NCBI RefSeq assembly: GCF_011752935.1
Contig: NZ_VWWO01000003.1
Location: 992,001-1,056,000 of the forward strand
DNA from: Chitinophaga sp. Cy-1792
GTDB lineage: Bacteria; Bacteroidota; Bacteroidia; Chitinophagales; Chitinophagaceae
Length of the DNA stretch: 64,000 nucleotides
Reading direction: 5' to 3'
Part shown: positions 17,668 to 25,820 of the stretch, piece by piece
How positions within the stretch are numbered: the first letter of the stretch is position 1
Layout: each line of letters opens with the position of its first letter
Program-made: the position numbers and the translations under genes
Notes under the pieces: generated by a model
The model's database searches: none
What the model was told of the DNA's origin: nothing
What the model saw: only the letters and a program-made list of their open reading frames with translations

Positions 17668-18519
17668 ATGAAACGTTATTTATTGACATTAGTGGCCATG
17701 CTGTCCCTGGCGACACTGGTACAAGCCCAACAACCCAAAAAAGAAAAAGAAGTCCTGCTGATCGGTGTATTCCATTTTAATAACCCTGGCGCCGATCTGG
17801 TTAAAACCAAATCATTCGACGTAATGAGCGATAAAGCGCAGCATGAACTGGAAACGATCACCGATCAGATTAAAAAATTCAAGCCCACCAAAATATTCGT
17901 TGAATGGGACTATGATGATCAGCATAGTCTGGATACCTTATACGACCTGTATCTGAAAGACACGTATTTTAAATACGTACAGGATAAATACCCGAAAAGC
18001 AATTTCTATAAACAGAATGAGATATTTCAATTGTCGTTCAGAGCAGGTAAGAAAGCCGGACTGAATAAGATTCACGCCATCGATGTAGCCATTGACTGGC
18101 CTTATGATAGCGTCATGACAGCAATGAAAAAAGCAGGTCAGACAGATCTACAGGCAGAAATTGATAACGTTATAAAACAGCATGGAGAAAAGGACAATGC
18201 TTTAATGCAAAAACTCTCCCTGACCCAGTTGTTACTGGAATATAATACAATGAAGTCCCGTAATGAGAACCTGGGGTTATACCTGACCACCTTCAATAAA
18301 GCAGGTGCAGTAAATGATTTTGCAGGTGCTTATTCTACAGCTGCCTGGTACAAACGCAATCTCTACATGTATTCTTTAGTACAGAAGCTGACAGAGCGTA
18401 ACGATGAGCGTGTAATGGTAGTGCTGGGAGCCGGCCATGCTGCCCTGTTTAAGCACTTCATCGATCTGGATGATAATTACAAGGTTGTAGAGCTGAGTGA
18501 TGTGCTGAAGAAAAAATAA
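17668..18519 (+). CDS. DUF5694-family exported protein (TraB/GumN-like fold)
   Basis: A 283-residue protein with a signal peptide (1-20, ending TLVQAQ). The body starts EVLLIGVFHFNNPGADLVKTKS and ends with VMVVLGAGHAALFKHFIDLDDNY. The GxFHxxNPG and GxGH motifs, at the two ends of one domain, are typical of DUF5694 proteins, which share the TraB/GumN/EreA arrangement with possible metal ligands (His about 36, His near 255). Members are thought to be hydrolase-like, but no reaction has been established that I can name. Single gene, ending in a repeat-filled convergent junction with the PoNi gene. Confidence 0.78.
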   Translation: MKRYLLTLVAMLSLATLVQAQQPKKEKEVLLIGVFHFNNPGADLVKTKSFDVMSDKAQHELETITDQIKKFKPTKIFVEWDYDDQHSLDTLYDLYLKDTYFKYVQDKYPKSNFYKQNEIFQLSFRAGKKAGLNKIHAIDVAIDWPYDSVMTAMKKAGQTDLQAEIDNVIKQHGEKDNALMQKLSLTQLLLEYNTMKSRNENLGLYLTTFNKAGAVNDFAGAYSTAAWYKRNLYMYSLVQKLTERNDERVMVVLGAGHAALFKHFIDLDDNYKVVELSDVLKKK

Positions 18520-18563
18520 ATACCACAGATAAACGAAAAGAGGTGGTCTCGAAAATTAATCAT

Positions 18564-18622
18564 TGGCGAAAGCCACCGCGCGCAGCGCGGAACCACTCAG
18601 CTGATACCGAAGGTATCAGCTG
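18564..18622 (-). repeat. Composite three-hairpin intergenic repeat, copy 2
   Basis: On the plus strand: TGGC-gaaa-GCCA (18564-18575), then the reverse complement of the 20-mer of copy 1 (18576-18595, holding CCGCGC-gca-GCGCGG), 2 nt, then CAGCTGATACC-gaa-GGTATCAGCTG (18598-18622). Order and spacing match copy 1 in reverse orientation. It lies between the convergent genes DUF5694 (+) and PoNi (-). No T-run on either side. Confidence 0.8.
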
Positions 18623-18707
18623 TAAATCAAATGTGGTAAAGTACGATGTTGATTAAAACATGGTTACTAAAATGATAACATATCAGAAGACCTCTTTTCA
18701 AAAATTC

Positions 18708-19487
18708 TTATGATTTACTCCAATGAACCAGGTCATACGGATAATACGGATTGTCTTTGTAGGAGGAGTCATCCAGCCCCATTATTTTAGTGATGGCACC
18801 AGCTTCCCAGGACCAGTAGCCCGAATAGGCATGGTCCCGCTTATGGCTGTCGTACCATGGATCACTTCTATGAAGGTCGTACCAGTTTTCCAGGTATTGC
18901 TTCATTGCTGCCGCCGCATCTTCTTTGTTCATACGGGTGATAGCCAGCAACGACTGGTATAATTCAGGAGCAAGTAACCCCTCAGGATGAGGGCCTTCTG
19001 CTAGTCTGCCGTGGATAATAAACCAGAGAATGGCATCCGGTTGCCAATCGGGATAGTCCGATCCGGCATCAGATTGCGCGATATACTGAACGATTCCCTT
19101 AAACTGATCATCAGGAATTTGCAGTAGGTAACCGATTGAAATCATTTCCAGCATATCAGCAGCAGCTGAATCTTCTTCCCATCCTTTGGCATACCAGTCT
19201 GCCGCCTGAATGAAGACGCCATAGCATTGATCTATCGGTGTTCCCATGGAATAGAGCGTGGTAAACTTGTTGAGGTAATCGACGCCCAGGGCCCAGTCGT
19301 GATATGGAGCGGCTTTTCCTTGTGCGATCATCATTTCCCGGGTTTGAATATCCTGGGCGATCGTTGCATCTCTTTCCTTCAGTGCCGTTTCAAAATATTT
19401 TGCATTCTTTAGCTGCGCCCGCTGACCAGCGGGGCGCGCGTCTTCCTGTGTGTTGGATCCGCCAAACAATTTGTTTAAAAAGCCCAT
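18708..19487 (-). CDS. PoNi-like immunity protein (DUF1911/DUF1910 type)
   Basis: A 259-residue soluble, helical protein. Its C-terminus has GYWSWEAGAITKIMGLDD (about 223-240) and NPYYPYDLVHW (about 246-256), the hallmark of the DUF1911 immunity proteins (PoNi) that neutralise PoNe DNase effectors. It follows the PAAR-like/nuclease gene after only 21 nt and is the last gene of the long minus-strand T6SS run, the usual place for immunity. It should bind the cognate toxin in the cytoplasm and protect sister cells. Family assignment rests on remembered motif pattern, which is quite specific. Confidence 0.83.
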   Translation of the reverse strand: MGFLNKLFGGSNTQEDARPAGQRAQLKNAKYFETALKERDATIAQDIQTREMMIAQGKAAPYHDWALGVDYLNKFTTLYSMGTPIDQCYGVFIQAADWYAKGWEEDSAAADMLEMISIGYLLQIPDDQFKGIVQYIAQSDAGSDYPDWQPDAILWFIIHGRLAEGPHPEGLLAPELYQSLLAITRMNKEDAAAAMKQYLENWYDLHRSDPWYDSHKRDHAYSGYWSWEAGAITKIMGLDDSSYKDNPYYPYDLVHWSKS

Positions 19488-19508
19488 TTTAATGATATTA
19501 TAGAATTA

Positions 19509-20885
19509 TCAGAACCACCCCGCTATCGTTTTTCCCAATCCGCTGCCTAGAATCCCGCCTATGGCGCCTCCTACCAATCCACCGACAACGGTACCTATAC
19601 CCGGACAAATAGCGGTGCCTATGATGGCGCCTAGTTCAGCGCCTGCCCAGCCACCGGCAATGGCGCCTGCCGCGCCGCCAACGGCTGCCTGTGTTTTTTT
19701 ACCGAAGTGACCTTCTTCTTCGTAGGTATTGTAGACGTTTAAAACCTCTAATCCGATACCTACTACGATCAATCCCCTTCCGGCAACTTTACCGGCCACA
19801 CTCAATACCTTGGAGCGTGAAACGGCCTGTGCAGCTTTGAACAGTCCTTCATTTGCACCTGTAGCTAATTTACTATTTCTTACGGCCTGAGAGAAATTTG
19901 AATTGGCCAGAGCAGTAATCGGCCGCGAATTTCTGATGGAGGAACGTACGCCATTAATAAGATTTCCTGCACGGCTCGTTTTGATCGACAACGTTTCCTT
20001 CTGCCCTCTGGTGGCCTTGAAACCTTTATCATTCATCGTTTCAGAATGCATCTTTCCATCCGGCATGGTCTTGACCATTTCCCGTTGTAAGGTGCCCTGA
20101 TCATTTGCACGTGCCATAGCGGCCTTGTCAGCCGGGTTGATGCCGCCATTGTCGATATGGTTCTTTGTCCAGCGTTTGCTGGTTTCCCGCCCGTAGGTAG
20201 CTGTATTTTCCAGCTTCGCGCCGTTGTATTTGGCATCCGTCAGTTTGTAGGTGCCTTTTTTTTCATAGGCCCCATCAATTCCCGGAGAAGTATTTTTATC
20301 AATATCCAGTACCGGATGTTCAGAACGTACATCGCGCCAGCCTTCCTGGCGGTGATATACATTGTCTTTCATTTCCCCGTAATTACCACCTCTTCTGAAG
20401 TCATTGGGACTATTATCTCTGACCAGACTAAGTTTCCCATTTTCTACATCGTATATGGTTCCCCGTTGTACATAGTCGAGGGCGCCATCATAGCTGCCAA
20501 AAGCCCAGGCGCCAGCGCCAAGGCCGGTGAGGGCATCAGCCCCTATGCTGCCGCTACTGCCGGAGGGTGCATTGAAATCTACCTTTACCTTTCCTCCCTG
20601 TTTACATAGCAGGCAGGCATCTTCAAAAACTAATTTATAACCATTGACTTTTACGCCTTTGTTACATTTGTCCCAATAGATGGGGTCTGGCTTACAACTG
20701 CCGCCAGATGCGGAACAGCGACCCATCGGCATAATATTTTCCCCAGGCACCATATCCATTTCACTCGCCAGGTTTTCGCCGTAGATTTTGGTATTGTTAT
20801 GATGGGTCACTTTCAGCCGGGAAGGGGCGCTGCCCTTATCGCAAGTGAGCCAGCTATTATCCGGAATGTATTTTTTTGTTCCCAT
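19509..20885 (-). CDS. PAAR-like (DUF4280) T6SS effector with PoNe-type nuclease core and C-terminal glycine zipper
   Basis: A 458-residue protein in three parts. Residues ~1-115 are a DUF4280 PAAR-like spike tip, with cysteines at 15, 57, 64, 74, 91 and 94 and PGENIMPMGRC. Residues ~160-250 look like a PD-(D/E)xK nuclease of the PoNe kind: GEMKDN (E171), then SPGIDGAYEK (D204), then KLTDAKYNG (D218-x-K220), then the ETSKRW helix. Residues ~360-458 are a hydrophobic Gly/Ala-rich tail with repeated GxxxG-like spacing (VGGAAGAIAGGWAGAELGAIIG). The immunity gene follows after 21 nt. It should ride on VgrG and cut DNA in the target cell. The nuclease being internal rather than C-terminal is unusual. 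Toxicity not proven. Confidence 0.78.
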   Translation of the reverse strand: MGTKKYIPDNSWLTCDKGSAPSRLKVTHHNNTKIYGENLASEMDMVPGENIMPMGRCSASGGSCKPDPIYWDKCNKGVKVNGYKLVFEDACLLCKQGGKVKVDFNAPSGSSGSIGADALTGLGAGAWAFGSYDGALDYVQRGTIYDVENGKLSLVRDNSPNDFRRGGNYGEMKDNVYHRQEGWRDVRSEHPVLDIDKNTSPGIDGAYEKKGTYKLTDAKYNGAKLENTATYGRETSKRWTKNHIDNGGINPADKAAMARANDQGTLQREMVKTMPDGKMHSETMNDKGFKATRGQKETLSIKTSRAGNLINGVRSSIRNSRPITALANSNFSQAVRNSKLATGANEGLFKAAQAVSRSKVLSVAGKVAGRGLIVVGIGLEVLNVYNTYEEEGHFGKKTQAAVGGAAGAIAGGWAGAELGAIIGTAICPGIGTVVGGLVGGAIGGILGSGLGKTIAGWF

Positions 20886-20896
20886 GATGCCAGTAT

Positions 20897-21787
20897 TTAT
20901 GCGGCAGGTTCCGCTGCAACATTGAAATTCTTTTTCAGTTCCTCCGCCCTGGCAGCATCAATGCATTCCAGCATATGTGCTGAAGCAACCGTATACCAGT
21001 CAGAAACTTTTGTTTCCAGGTACATTTCGCCTGCCAGCGGCCAATGGTATTTATCGTATTGAATTTGTTCTTCCATCAGCACATCCAGCTGTGCATTGAT
21101 ATTAAACACGCCGGTAAGGTCTTTGAGCATGCGTGCAAAATGCTTGCGGTCAAACTGTTGCTCATCCAGTTTGCCTTCATGCGTCAACTGGCAGCTGTAT
21201 TCACCGATGCCGTATTCTTCCGTCCAGGTGGCATCTACCAATAGCGGAAGGTCTACCTGCCCGAAGAATCCTTTTAACAGCAATGGAGACTGCTGTGTTT
21301 CCTTTTGCCCGATGAAGTTATCCAGGAAGAAAAAGCGCCAGGAGCTGTAGCCATTCAACGACTGCAGGAAGCGGGGTTTGTCTTTCAGGAGAGCGCTGGT
21401 TTCAGCAATCAGCTCTTCCAGCCCTTCTTTCATTTTTTTATATTTCCTCCGGAGATGATGAACATAGGAGTTTTCCCACTTCTCCCGGATTTCATGCAGG
21501 TTGCGTACGTCTTTCAGCTGACTGGAGGTGTCCAGTACCAGTTTCAGGGGCGACTGCAATATTTCCATGTCCATAGCCCATTCATGGATAAGTGCCGTGC
21601 CTTCCAGCTGCTGCGCCACCAATTCAAATTCGTATATGCAGCCTTCGGGGTCTTCACCGAGCAGGGTCATACGAACCACCTTCTGCTGAATGAATTCCAT
21701 CAGCCGGCCACCTACGATGGTGCGGTTGGCGGAGGTGAGGTGGTACAGGGCGGTGTCGCCTGTTTTGTGCATGTATACTTTTAGCAT
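20897..21787 (-). CDS. Unrecognised protein between VgrG and PAAR effector; candidate T6SS adaptor/chaperone
   Basis: A 296-residue soluble protein I do not recognise. It has a beta-rich start (MLKVYMHKTGDTALYHL), a central charged helical part with likely coiled coil (HLRRKYKKMKEGLEELIAE, about 113-131), and a mixed C-terminal half. No signal peptide or membrane segment. Its ATG overlaps the VgrG stop by 7 nt, and its stop lies 11 nt before the PAAR-like gene, so it is translated with both. Effector-loading adaptors in other T6SS families (DUF4123, DUF1795, DUF2169) occupy exactly this position, so an adaptor linking VgrG and the PAAR-like toxin is the best inference. It could instead be immunity for the lysozyme-like protein. 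Confidence 0.6.
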   Translation of the reverse strand: MLKVYMHKTGDTALYHLTSANRTIVGGRLMEFIQQKVVRMTLLGEDPEGCIYEFELVAQQLEGTALIHEWAMDMEILQSPLKLVLDTSSQLKDVRNLHEIREKWENSYVHHLRRKYKKMKEGLEELIAETSALLKDKPRFLQSLNGYSSWRFFFLDNFIGQKETQQSPLLLKGFFGQVDLPLLVDATWTEEYGIGEYSCQLTHEGKLDEQQFDRKHFARMLKDLTGVFNINAQLDVLMEEQIQYDKYHWPLAGEMYLETKVSDWYTVASAHMLECIDAARAEELKKNFNVAAEPAA

Positions 21788-23601
21788 TGATTGATTTCGA
21801 TTTCGTTAGCAACAAATTCTCCTTTGGCGCCACCATGCGCATGGAATTTCTCAGACGCAGTAAGGGTAATCTCTTTGGAATCCAGTTTATAAACGCCGGC
21901 AGCAGAATTGATATTCACGTCTTTGGCGGTGGCAGTCAGGCTGATGTTTTCTGTGTCTGCGGTGCCGCTGATGCTTTTCTTTGCACTGATGGTAACGGTG
22001 CCATCGCCGCCGCCCTGTTCCCCGGGCTGTGCGTTAAAAGCTATGCTGTTGCTGGCATTCAAAATGAAGTCGGTAGTGTTGATGGTCATCTTCTGTGGTG
22101 CGTTGAGGGTAACGGTGCCATCGCCGTGCATAATCAGCACATTGCCGCTGGGGTCTTTCACGGTAACGCTGCCTTTATTGTCGTCTAAGGTTACCGTTGA
22201 GCCGCTACGAGTGGTGAGGCTTTTAACGCCATTGGCAGCGCCACCGCCACTACCGGTTTTGCCGTGGAACACACTGCCGAGCACCAGTGGCCTGGCAGTA
22301 TTACCTTCCTCAAATGCGACCAGTACCTGGTCTCCTTTTTCAGGAACAAACGTGAATCCGCGGTTCTTGCTCACTTTATCAGAGCTGCCGGCATCGGGAG
22401 TGACTACACGTAACCACTCTGAGGTATCGTTGCAGCTGCATTCCCATTTGAATTTTACTTTTACGCGGCCTTGCCCTTTAGGGTCGGCGTTATCTTCCAC
22501 GATGGCCAGCTGCATGTCTGCAAATGGTTTGTCGTAATCACGTACCGGAATTTTTTCTGCATCGGCGGTAATCCCTTCGAAGGTATGGTAGTAATGGCCC
22601 ACCCCATCGATGTGATGATAGATAGCGGTAATGAGGAAACGTCCCAGCTGTTGTACGCTGAAGCTCAGTACCTCTTTTACGCTCATGCTTACATCTACGA
22701 TCTTTCCGATGCCTACCTGCGGGTTATCGCCTGTAGCGGTGATCTGAAGCAGGTCTGCAATGTTGGCTTTGTCTTCATTGTCGACATGCGCATCCATATC
22801 TTTTTTGGTGTCGATCCGTACGCTGGTAGGCTGGGAATATACTTTGTTATAGAGTTCATTGGAGGCCGTAACGGCATGTGCCAGGTCGGGCTGGCCTGCT
22901 GCTGCAGCTTTGGCTTCTGCCTTAAACAGTTCATCTTCGGCAGGTTTGTAGGCAAACTTGCGGCTTTTCAACGGCGCTACCTGCATGGCATATTGCAGAC
23001 TGTTTACATCGCGGCCATAAACCAGCTTTACTTCTTCCAGCTTATCGGGCTTTCCGAAATGCAACTTGGCGCCATCATAGAAAAACCACTCATGGTATTC
23101 TGCCGACAGGCGGTTGATGAAATCATAATCGCTTTCACGGTACTGGATCATATAGTCTATTGGCTCCTTTCTGGAAGGGTTCAGCGTAAGGTTCAGCTCA
23201 TTGGAAGGGGCATCTTCTGTCGCTTTCCGTACGATGCCACTGAGGTCTTTGTTGAGATAGGATCCCAGATCAGGCCCGCGGTCAATCAGTATACTCGGGC
23301 TGTAACCACTGATGATGAGCGTACCGTGGTAGCCATGGCTCTGCGATAATTCCACGCGTGTCACCTTGCCAACGAATAGCTGCTCTTTGCCAGGCTCACT
23401 GCCGAATTGTACGGTAATACTTTTTCCCATGAACCCGCGGGATTTTTCCAGGGAGATCATCCCGGGTGCTCCCTGTTCATCGTGGTTGAAACGCAGCTCA
23501 AAATAGTGGTGCGCATTGAAGCGCTGTTCCAGTGTAAACGCCGAAAAATGTAATATCGGCGTACCTTCGATGTTGATTATTACGTTAAGTTTCCCTTCCA
23601 T
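21781..23601 (-). CDS. tssI: T6SS spike protein VgrG (TssI)
   Basis: A 606-residue spike protein. The N-terminal ~360 residues are the gp27-like part (LSAEYHEWFFYDGAKLHFGK, about 168-187). Residues ~385-460 are the gp5-like OB fold (AIVEDNADPKGQGRVKVKFKW, split here; GFTFVPEKGDQVLVAFEEG; RPLVLGSVFHGK). The rest is a beta-helix needle of repeating hydrophobic/polar strands ending EIEINQC. No C-terminal toxin extension, so effectors must be carried by the separate PAAR-like gene, the adaptor and possibly Hcp. It sits 58 nt after the lysozyme-like gene and overlaps the next gene. Confidence 0.95.
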   Translation of the reverse strand: MEGKLNVIINIEGTPILHFSAFTLEQRFNAHHYFELRFNHDEQGAPGMISLEKSRGFMGKSITVQFGSEPGKEQLFVGKVTRVELSQSHGYHGTLIISGYSPSILIDRGPDLGSYLNKDLSGIVRKATEDAPSNELNLTLNPSRKEPIDYMIQYRESDYDFINRLSAEYHEWFFYDGAKLHFGKPDKLEEVKLVYGRDVNSLQYAMQVAPLKSRKFAYKPAEDELFKAEAKAAAAGQPDLAHAVTASNELYNKVYSQPTSVRIDTKKDMDAHVDNEDKANIADLLQITATGDNPQVGIGKIVDVSMSVKEVLSFSVQQLGRFLITAIYHHIDGVGHYYHTFEGITADAEKIPVRDYDKPFADMQLAIVEDNADPKGQGRVKVKFKWECSCNDTSEWLRVVTPDAGSSDKVSKNRGFTFVPEKGDQVLVAFEEGNTARPLVLGSVFHGKTGSGGGAANGVKSLTTRSGSTVTLDDNKGSVTVKDPSGNVLIMHGDGTVTLNAPQKMTINTTDFILNASNSIAFNAQPGEQGGGDGTVTISAKKSISGTADTENISLTATAKDVNINSAAGVYKLDSKEITLTASEKFHAHGGAKGEFVANEIEINQC

Positions 23602-23659
23602 AGGTTAACCTGTTTTATTTGTTGAATGTTGGCCTTCGCAGGCCATGTGGTGTAATAGA

Positions 23660-24580
23660 CTAGAATCGTGGTATATAGATCAATCCCCGTTCTTCCATCC
23701 GCTTCAATATCACTGCTGATCCTAGTTGAGCAGATACTGCCTCTTTATCAAATTTTCTGTCCTTTACATATTTTCCTTTGGTGTAATGATTGGAGAAAGA
23801 CCAGAGATATGGTGAGTTGATATTATAATATAAAAAGTAGCCGAAACCGTTATAGGCTTCCAGTTTGCGTAATATAAAAGGCAGCTTCCAGCTGCTTACT
23901 TTATCAAATCCCATTAATTTCAGGGCGTCAACAGCACTTTCTTCAAAGGTGAATGGTGGCGGATGTCCTACTTTGGGGCGTCCTACGGGTATTTGTACCG
24001 TATAGCCGGTGAGCGGATCGCCGTTATGCAGGTGCTTTTTAAAGCTGAAGGTGCATTCGAGATAATGTACGCAGGCAATAAAATACCAGGGTATGCGACC
24101 GTTGGAAACGTAGGTGAAATCACCGCCTAACTGGCACAGATATCCCAGTCCGAAAGGGTTGGACGTTGGTTTGATATCCAGTGAAACAGCTGGCGGCGAG
24201 GCCGCGAACTGTTGGAATAATGGTTCCGGCACAGCAGGCGTGGGGTCAGCCAGCTGCTGTACGTTGCCGGGAAAGGCATTAAACAATGGCCGGGTCCTGA
24301 ATAAGGAAGAGCTGTTGAAAGTTCCCTGTTGTTCCAGCATGCTGCCGGCAGCCACCATCGTAGCGATATCCTCGTACCGGTTGCGGTTGGCTATTACCTT
24401 ATCGTCGATCACCTTGTCTACTTCAGCTATTTTTTCTTTGGTAATAACGCAGGTATCGAACAGCTGCTGGTACTCCACATCCGTAGGAGTGGAAGGCACC
24501 TTCTTTCCTTTGGCTTTTCCTTTTGCCTTTGCTTTCTGCTTAGGCTGTACCGTTGGTGATATGTGTTTCTTTTTCTTCAT
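23660..24580 (-). CDS. Lysozyme-like putative peptidoglycan hydrolase, candidate T6SS cargo effector
   Basis: A 306-residue protein. A very basic start (KKKKHISPT, then repeated AKAKGKAKGKK) leads to a variable linker. The domain from about 160 to the end has WYFIACVHYLECTFSFKKHLH, HNGDPLTGYTVQIPVGRP, LEAYNGFGYFLYYNINSPYLW and SFSNHYTKGKYV, the pattern of a small family of lysozyme-like peptidoglycan hydrolases (conserved E175 would be the acid). No signal peptide, so export would have to be by the T6SS. It lies between hcp and vgrG (83 and 58 nt), a typical cargo-effector position. No separate small periplasmic immunity gene is seen beside it, so the producing cell may rely on not exporting it to its own periplasm. 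Confidence 0.65.
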   Translation of the reverse strand: MKKKKHISPTVQPKQKAKAKGKAKGKKVPSTPTDVEYQQLFDTCVITKEKIAEVDKVIDDKVIANRNRYEDIATMVAAGSMLEQQGTFNSSSLFRTRPLFNAFPGNVQQLADPTPAVPEPLFQQFAASPPAVSLDIKPTSNPFGLGYLCQLGGDFTYVSNGRIPWYFIACVHYLECTFSFKKHLHNGDPLTGYTVQIPVGRPKVGHPPPFTFEESAVDALKLMGFDKVSSWKLPFILRKLEAYNGFGYFLYYNINSPYLWSFSNHYTKGKYVKDRKFDKEAVSAQLGSAVILKRMEERGLIYIPRF

Positions 24581-24663
24581 GTTGGCGCGAACAGTAATAC
24601 AGGTGTACTGTCTGCCGACAGTACACCATGTGTGGATTAAATGTTGTTCTGCTTAGGAACGCA

Positions 24664-25062
24664 TCAACCTCTGCCCGGCCAATCGTTCACATGTTCTGCA
24701 TTGCCCAGTTTAAGGGTGCGTGCAGAAATGACAAAGCTCAGTGTCATCGGATGGTTACCTACCACGCTGATACCTTCGTTATATTGGATGATGTAGCTGT
24801 CTGTAAAAGTCAGCTCTTTCATTTTGGCATCTTCATCAGTTTTTTTGATGACGATCTTACCGCTGAAGGGTTTGTATTGGTTGTTTACCATTGACTCAAT
24901 CACAGAAGTATCTTCTGTAGATTCTACTTCAACATGAATAGTACCGCCATAAACGCCGGAAGAAGGACGGCCTTTTGCGTCCACATCGCGGTTTAAGGAA
25001 AAGCTGCATTGCAGTACATCATATTCTTTTGAGCCCAGTTGTATTTTTGCGTTAAATGCCAT
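24664..25062 (-). CDS. tssD: T6SS inner tube protein Hcp (TssD), copy 1
   Basis: A 132-residue tube subunit whose rings stack inside the TssBC sheath. The start at 25062 (MAFNAKIQLGSKEYDV) is chosen over an upstream ATG at 25146 because its N-terminus aligns exactly with the second copy. Shared features are CSFSLNRDVDAKGRPSSGVYG, VESTEDTSVIESMVNNQYKP and the C-terminal HVNDWPGR. It is about 70% identical by eye to the copy at 25170-25574, indicating tandem duplication. This form belongs to the Bacteroidota TssD group, shorter than the Proteobacterial Hcp. Confidence 0.93.
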   Translation of the reverse strand: MAFNAKIQLGSKEYDVLQCSFSLNRDVDAKGRPSSGVYGGTIHVEVESTEDTSVIESMVNNQYKPFSGKIVIKKTDEDAKMKELTFTDSYIIQYNEGISVVGNHPMTLSFVISARTLKLGNAEHVNDWPGRG

Positions 25063-25169
25063 TGTAATCAGTTTAAATAAATCGAAAGTTGTTTGTACGC
25101 ATGCATGAACCATACAGGTGTAGCTGTAGAGATGATGTTCATACATTAAGATCGGGGAGGAGCGCGCGT

Positions 25170-25574
25170 TTATGCTTTATCTCTTCCCGGCCAGTCATTG
25201 ACATGCTCAGCATTGCCGAGTTTCAATTTGCGTGCAGAGATGGTAAAGCGGAGCTTCATAGGATCAGACCCTACAACGTTGAGGCCTTCGGAGTACTTGA
25301 TGATGTAGGCATCTTCAAAAGTAACTTCCTTCATTTTGGCATCTTCATCTGATTTCTTGATGAGGACTTTACCTGCGATAGGTTTAAACTGATTATTTAC
25401 CATTGTTTCCACGATAGACGTGTCTTCTGTGGATTCTACTTCCACATCAATGGTTCCGCCATAAACGCCGGACGCCGGGCGGCCCTTGGCGTCTACATCC
25501 CTGTTCAGGGAGTAGTTGCAGCTGAGTACGTCGTACTCCTTGCCTGCCATGTTTAATTTTGCATTGAATGCCAT
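25170..25574 (-). CDS. tssD: T6SS inner tube protein Hcp (TssD), copy 2
   Basis: A 134-residue paralogue of the tube protein 107 nt downstream. Start MAFNAKLNMAGKEYDV, middle CNYSLNRDVDAKGRPASGVYG, end HVNDWPGRDKA. The two copies differ mostly in the beta-strand exteriors and the tail (KA extension here). In several T6SS-iii clusters more than one TssD is present and different copies carry different cargo, so they may not be redundant. A 246-nt gap before it, down to the oxidoreductase gene, is large enough for a separate promoter, which would allow the abundant tube protein to be made in excess. Confidence 0.93.
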   Translation of the reverse strand: MAFNAKLNMAGKEYDVLSCNYSLNRDVDAKGRPASGVYGGTIDVEVESTEDTSIVETMVNNQFKPIAGKVLIKKSDEDAKMKEVTFEDAYIIKYSEGLNVVGSDPMKLRFTISARKLKLGNAEHVNDWPGRDKA

Positions 25575-25820
25575 AGTGATTAATATTTATAGGTAACAAA
25601 TAAAAAACAATGGTCTGCCTGGCGCCGAATGGTGCCAGGAATGGGTCGAACAAACCTTATTAAGGTTTCCTGATTAAATCGGTCTTTCTAACAGATACAG
25701 TTCATCGTCGGTACAAACAATCTCATCTGATGGTTCCTGTCCTATAGTAAAATTAAATCTTTTCGTATGGTTTGCAGCTTTCGTATAGCCATTTCATCTA
25801 GTGTTAACATTCATTGCTTA
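25575..25820 (-). other. 246-nt gap upstream of hcp, likely extra promoter region
   Basis: AT-rich intergenic sequence in the otherwise tightly packed T6SS run. I did not find a convincing TTTG/TAnnTTTG pair on the minus strand. A short inverted repeat ACCTTATTAAGGT (25652-25664) is visible and could be the end of a terminator or an operator. No convincing small gene. Confidence 0.45.

Noticed and set aside
25063..25146. N-terminal extension of the first Hcp by 28 residues
   Set aside because: The extension lies in the gap, has no counterpart in the second copy, and the internal ATG at 25062 starts a protein that aligns from the first residue.
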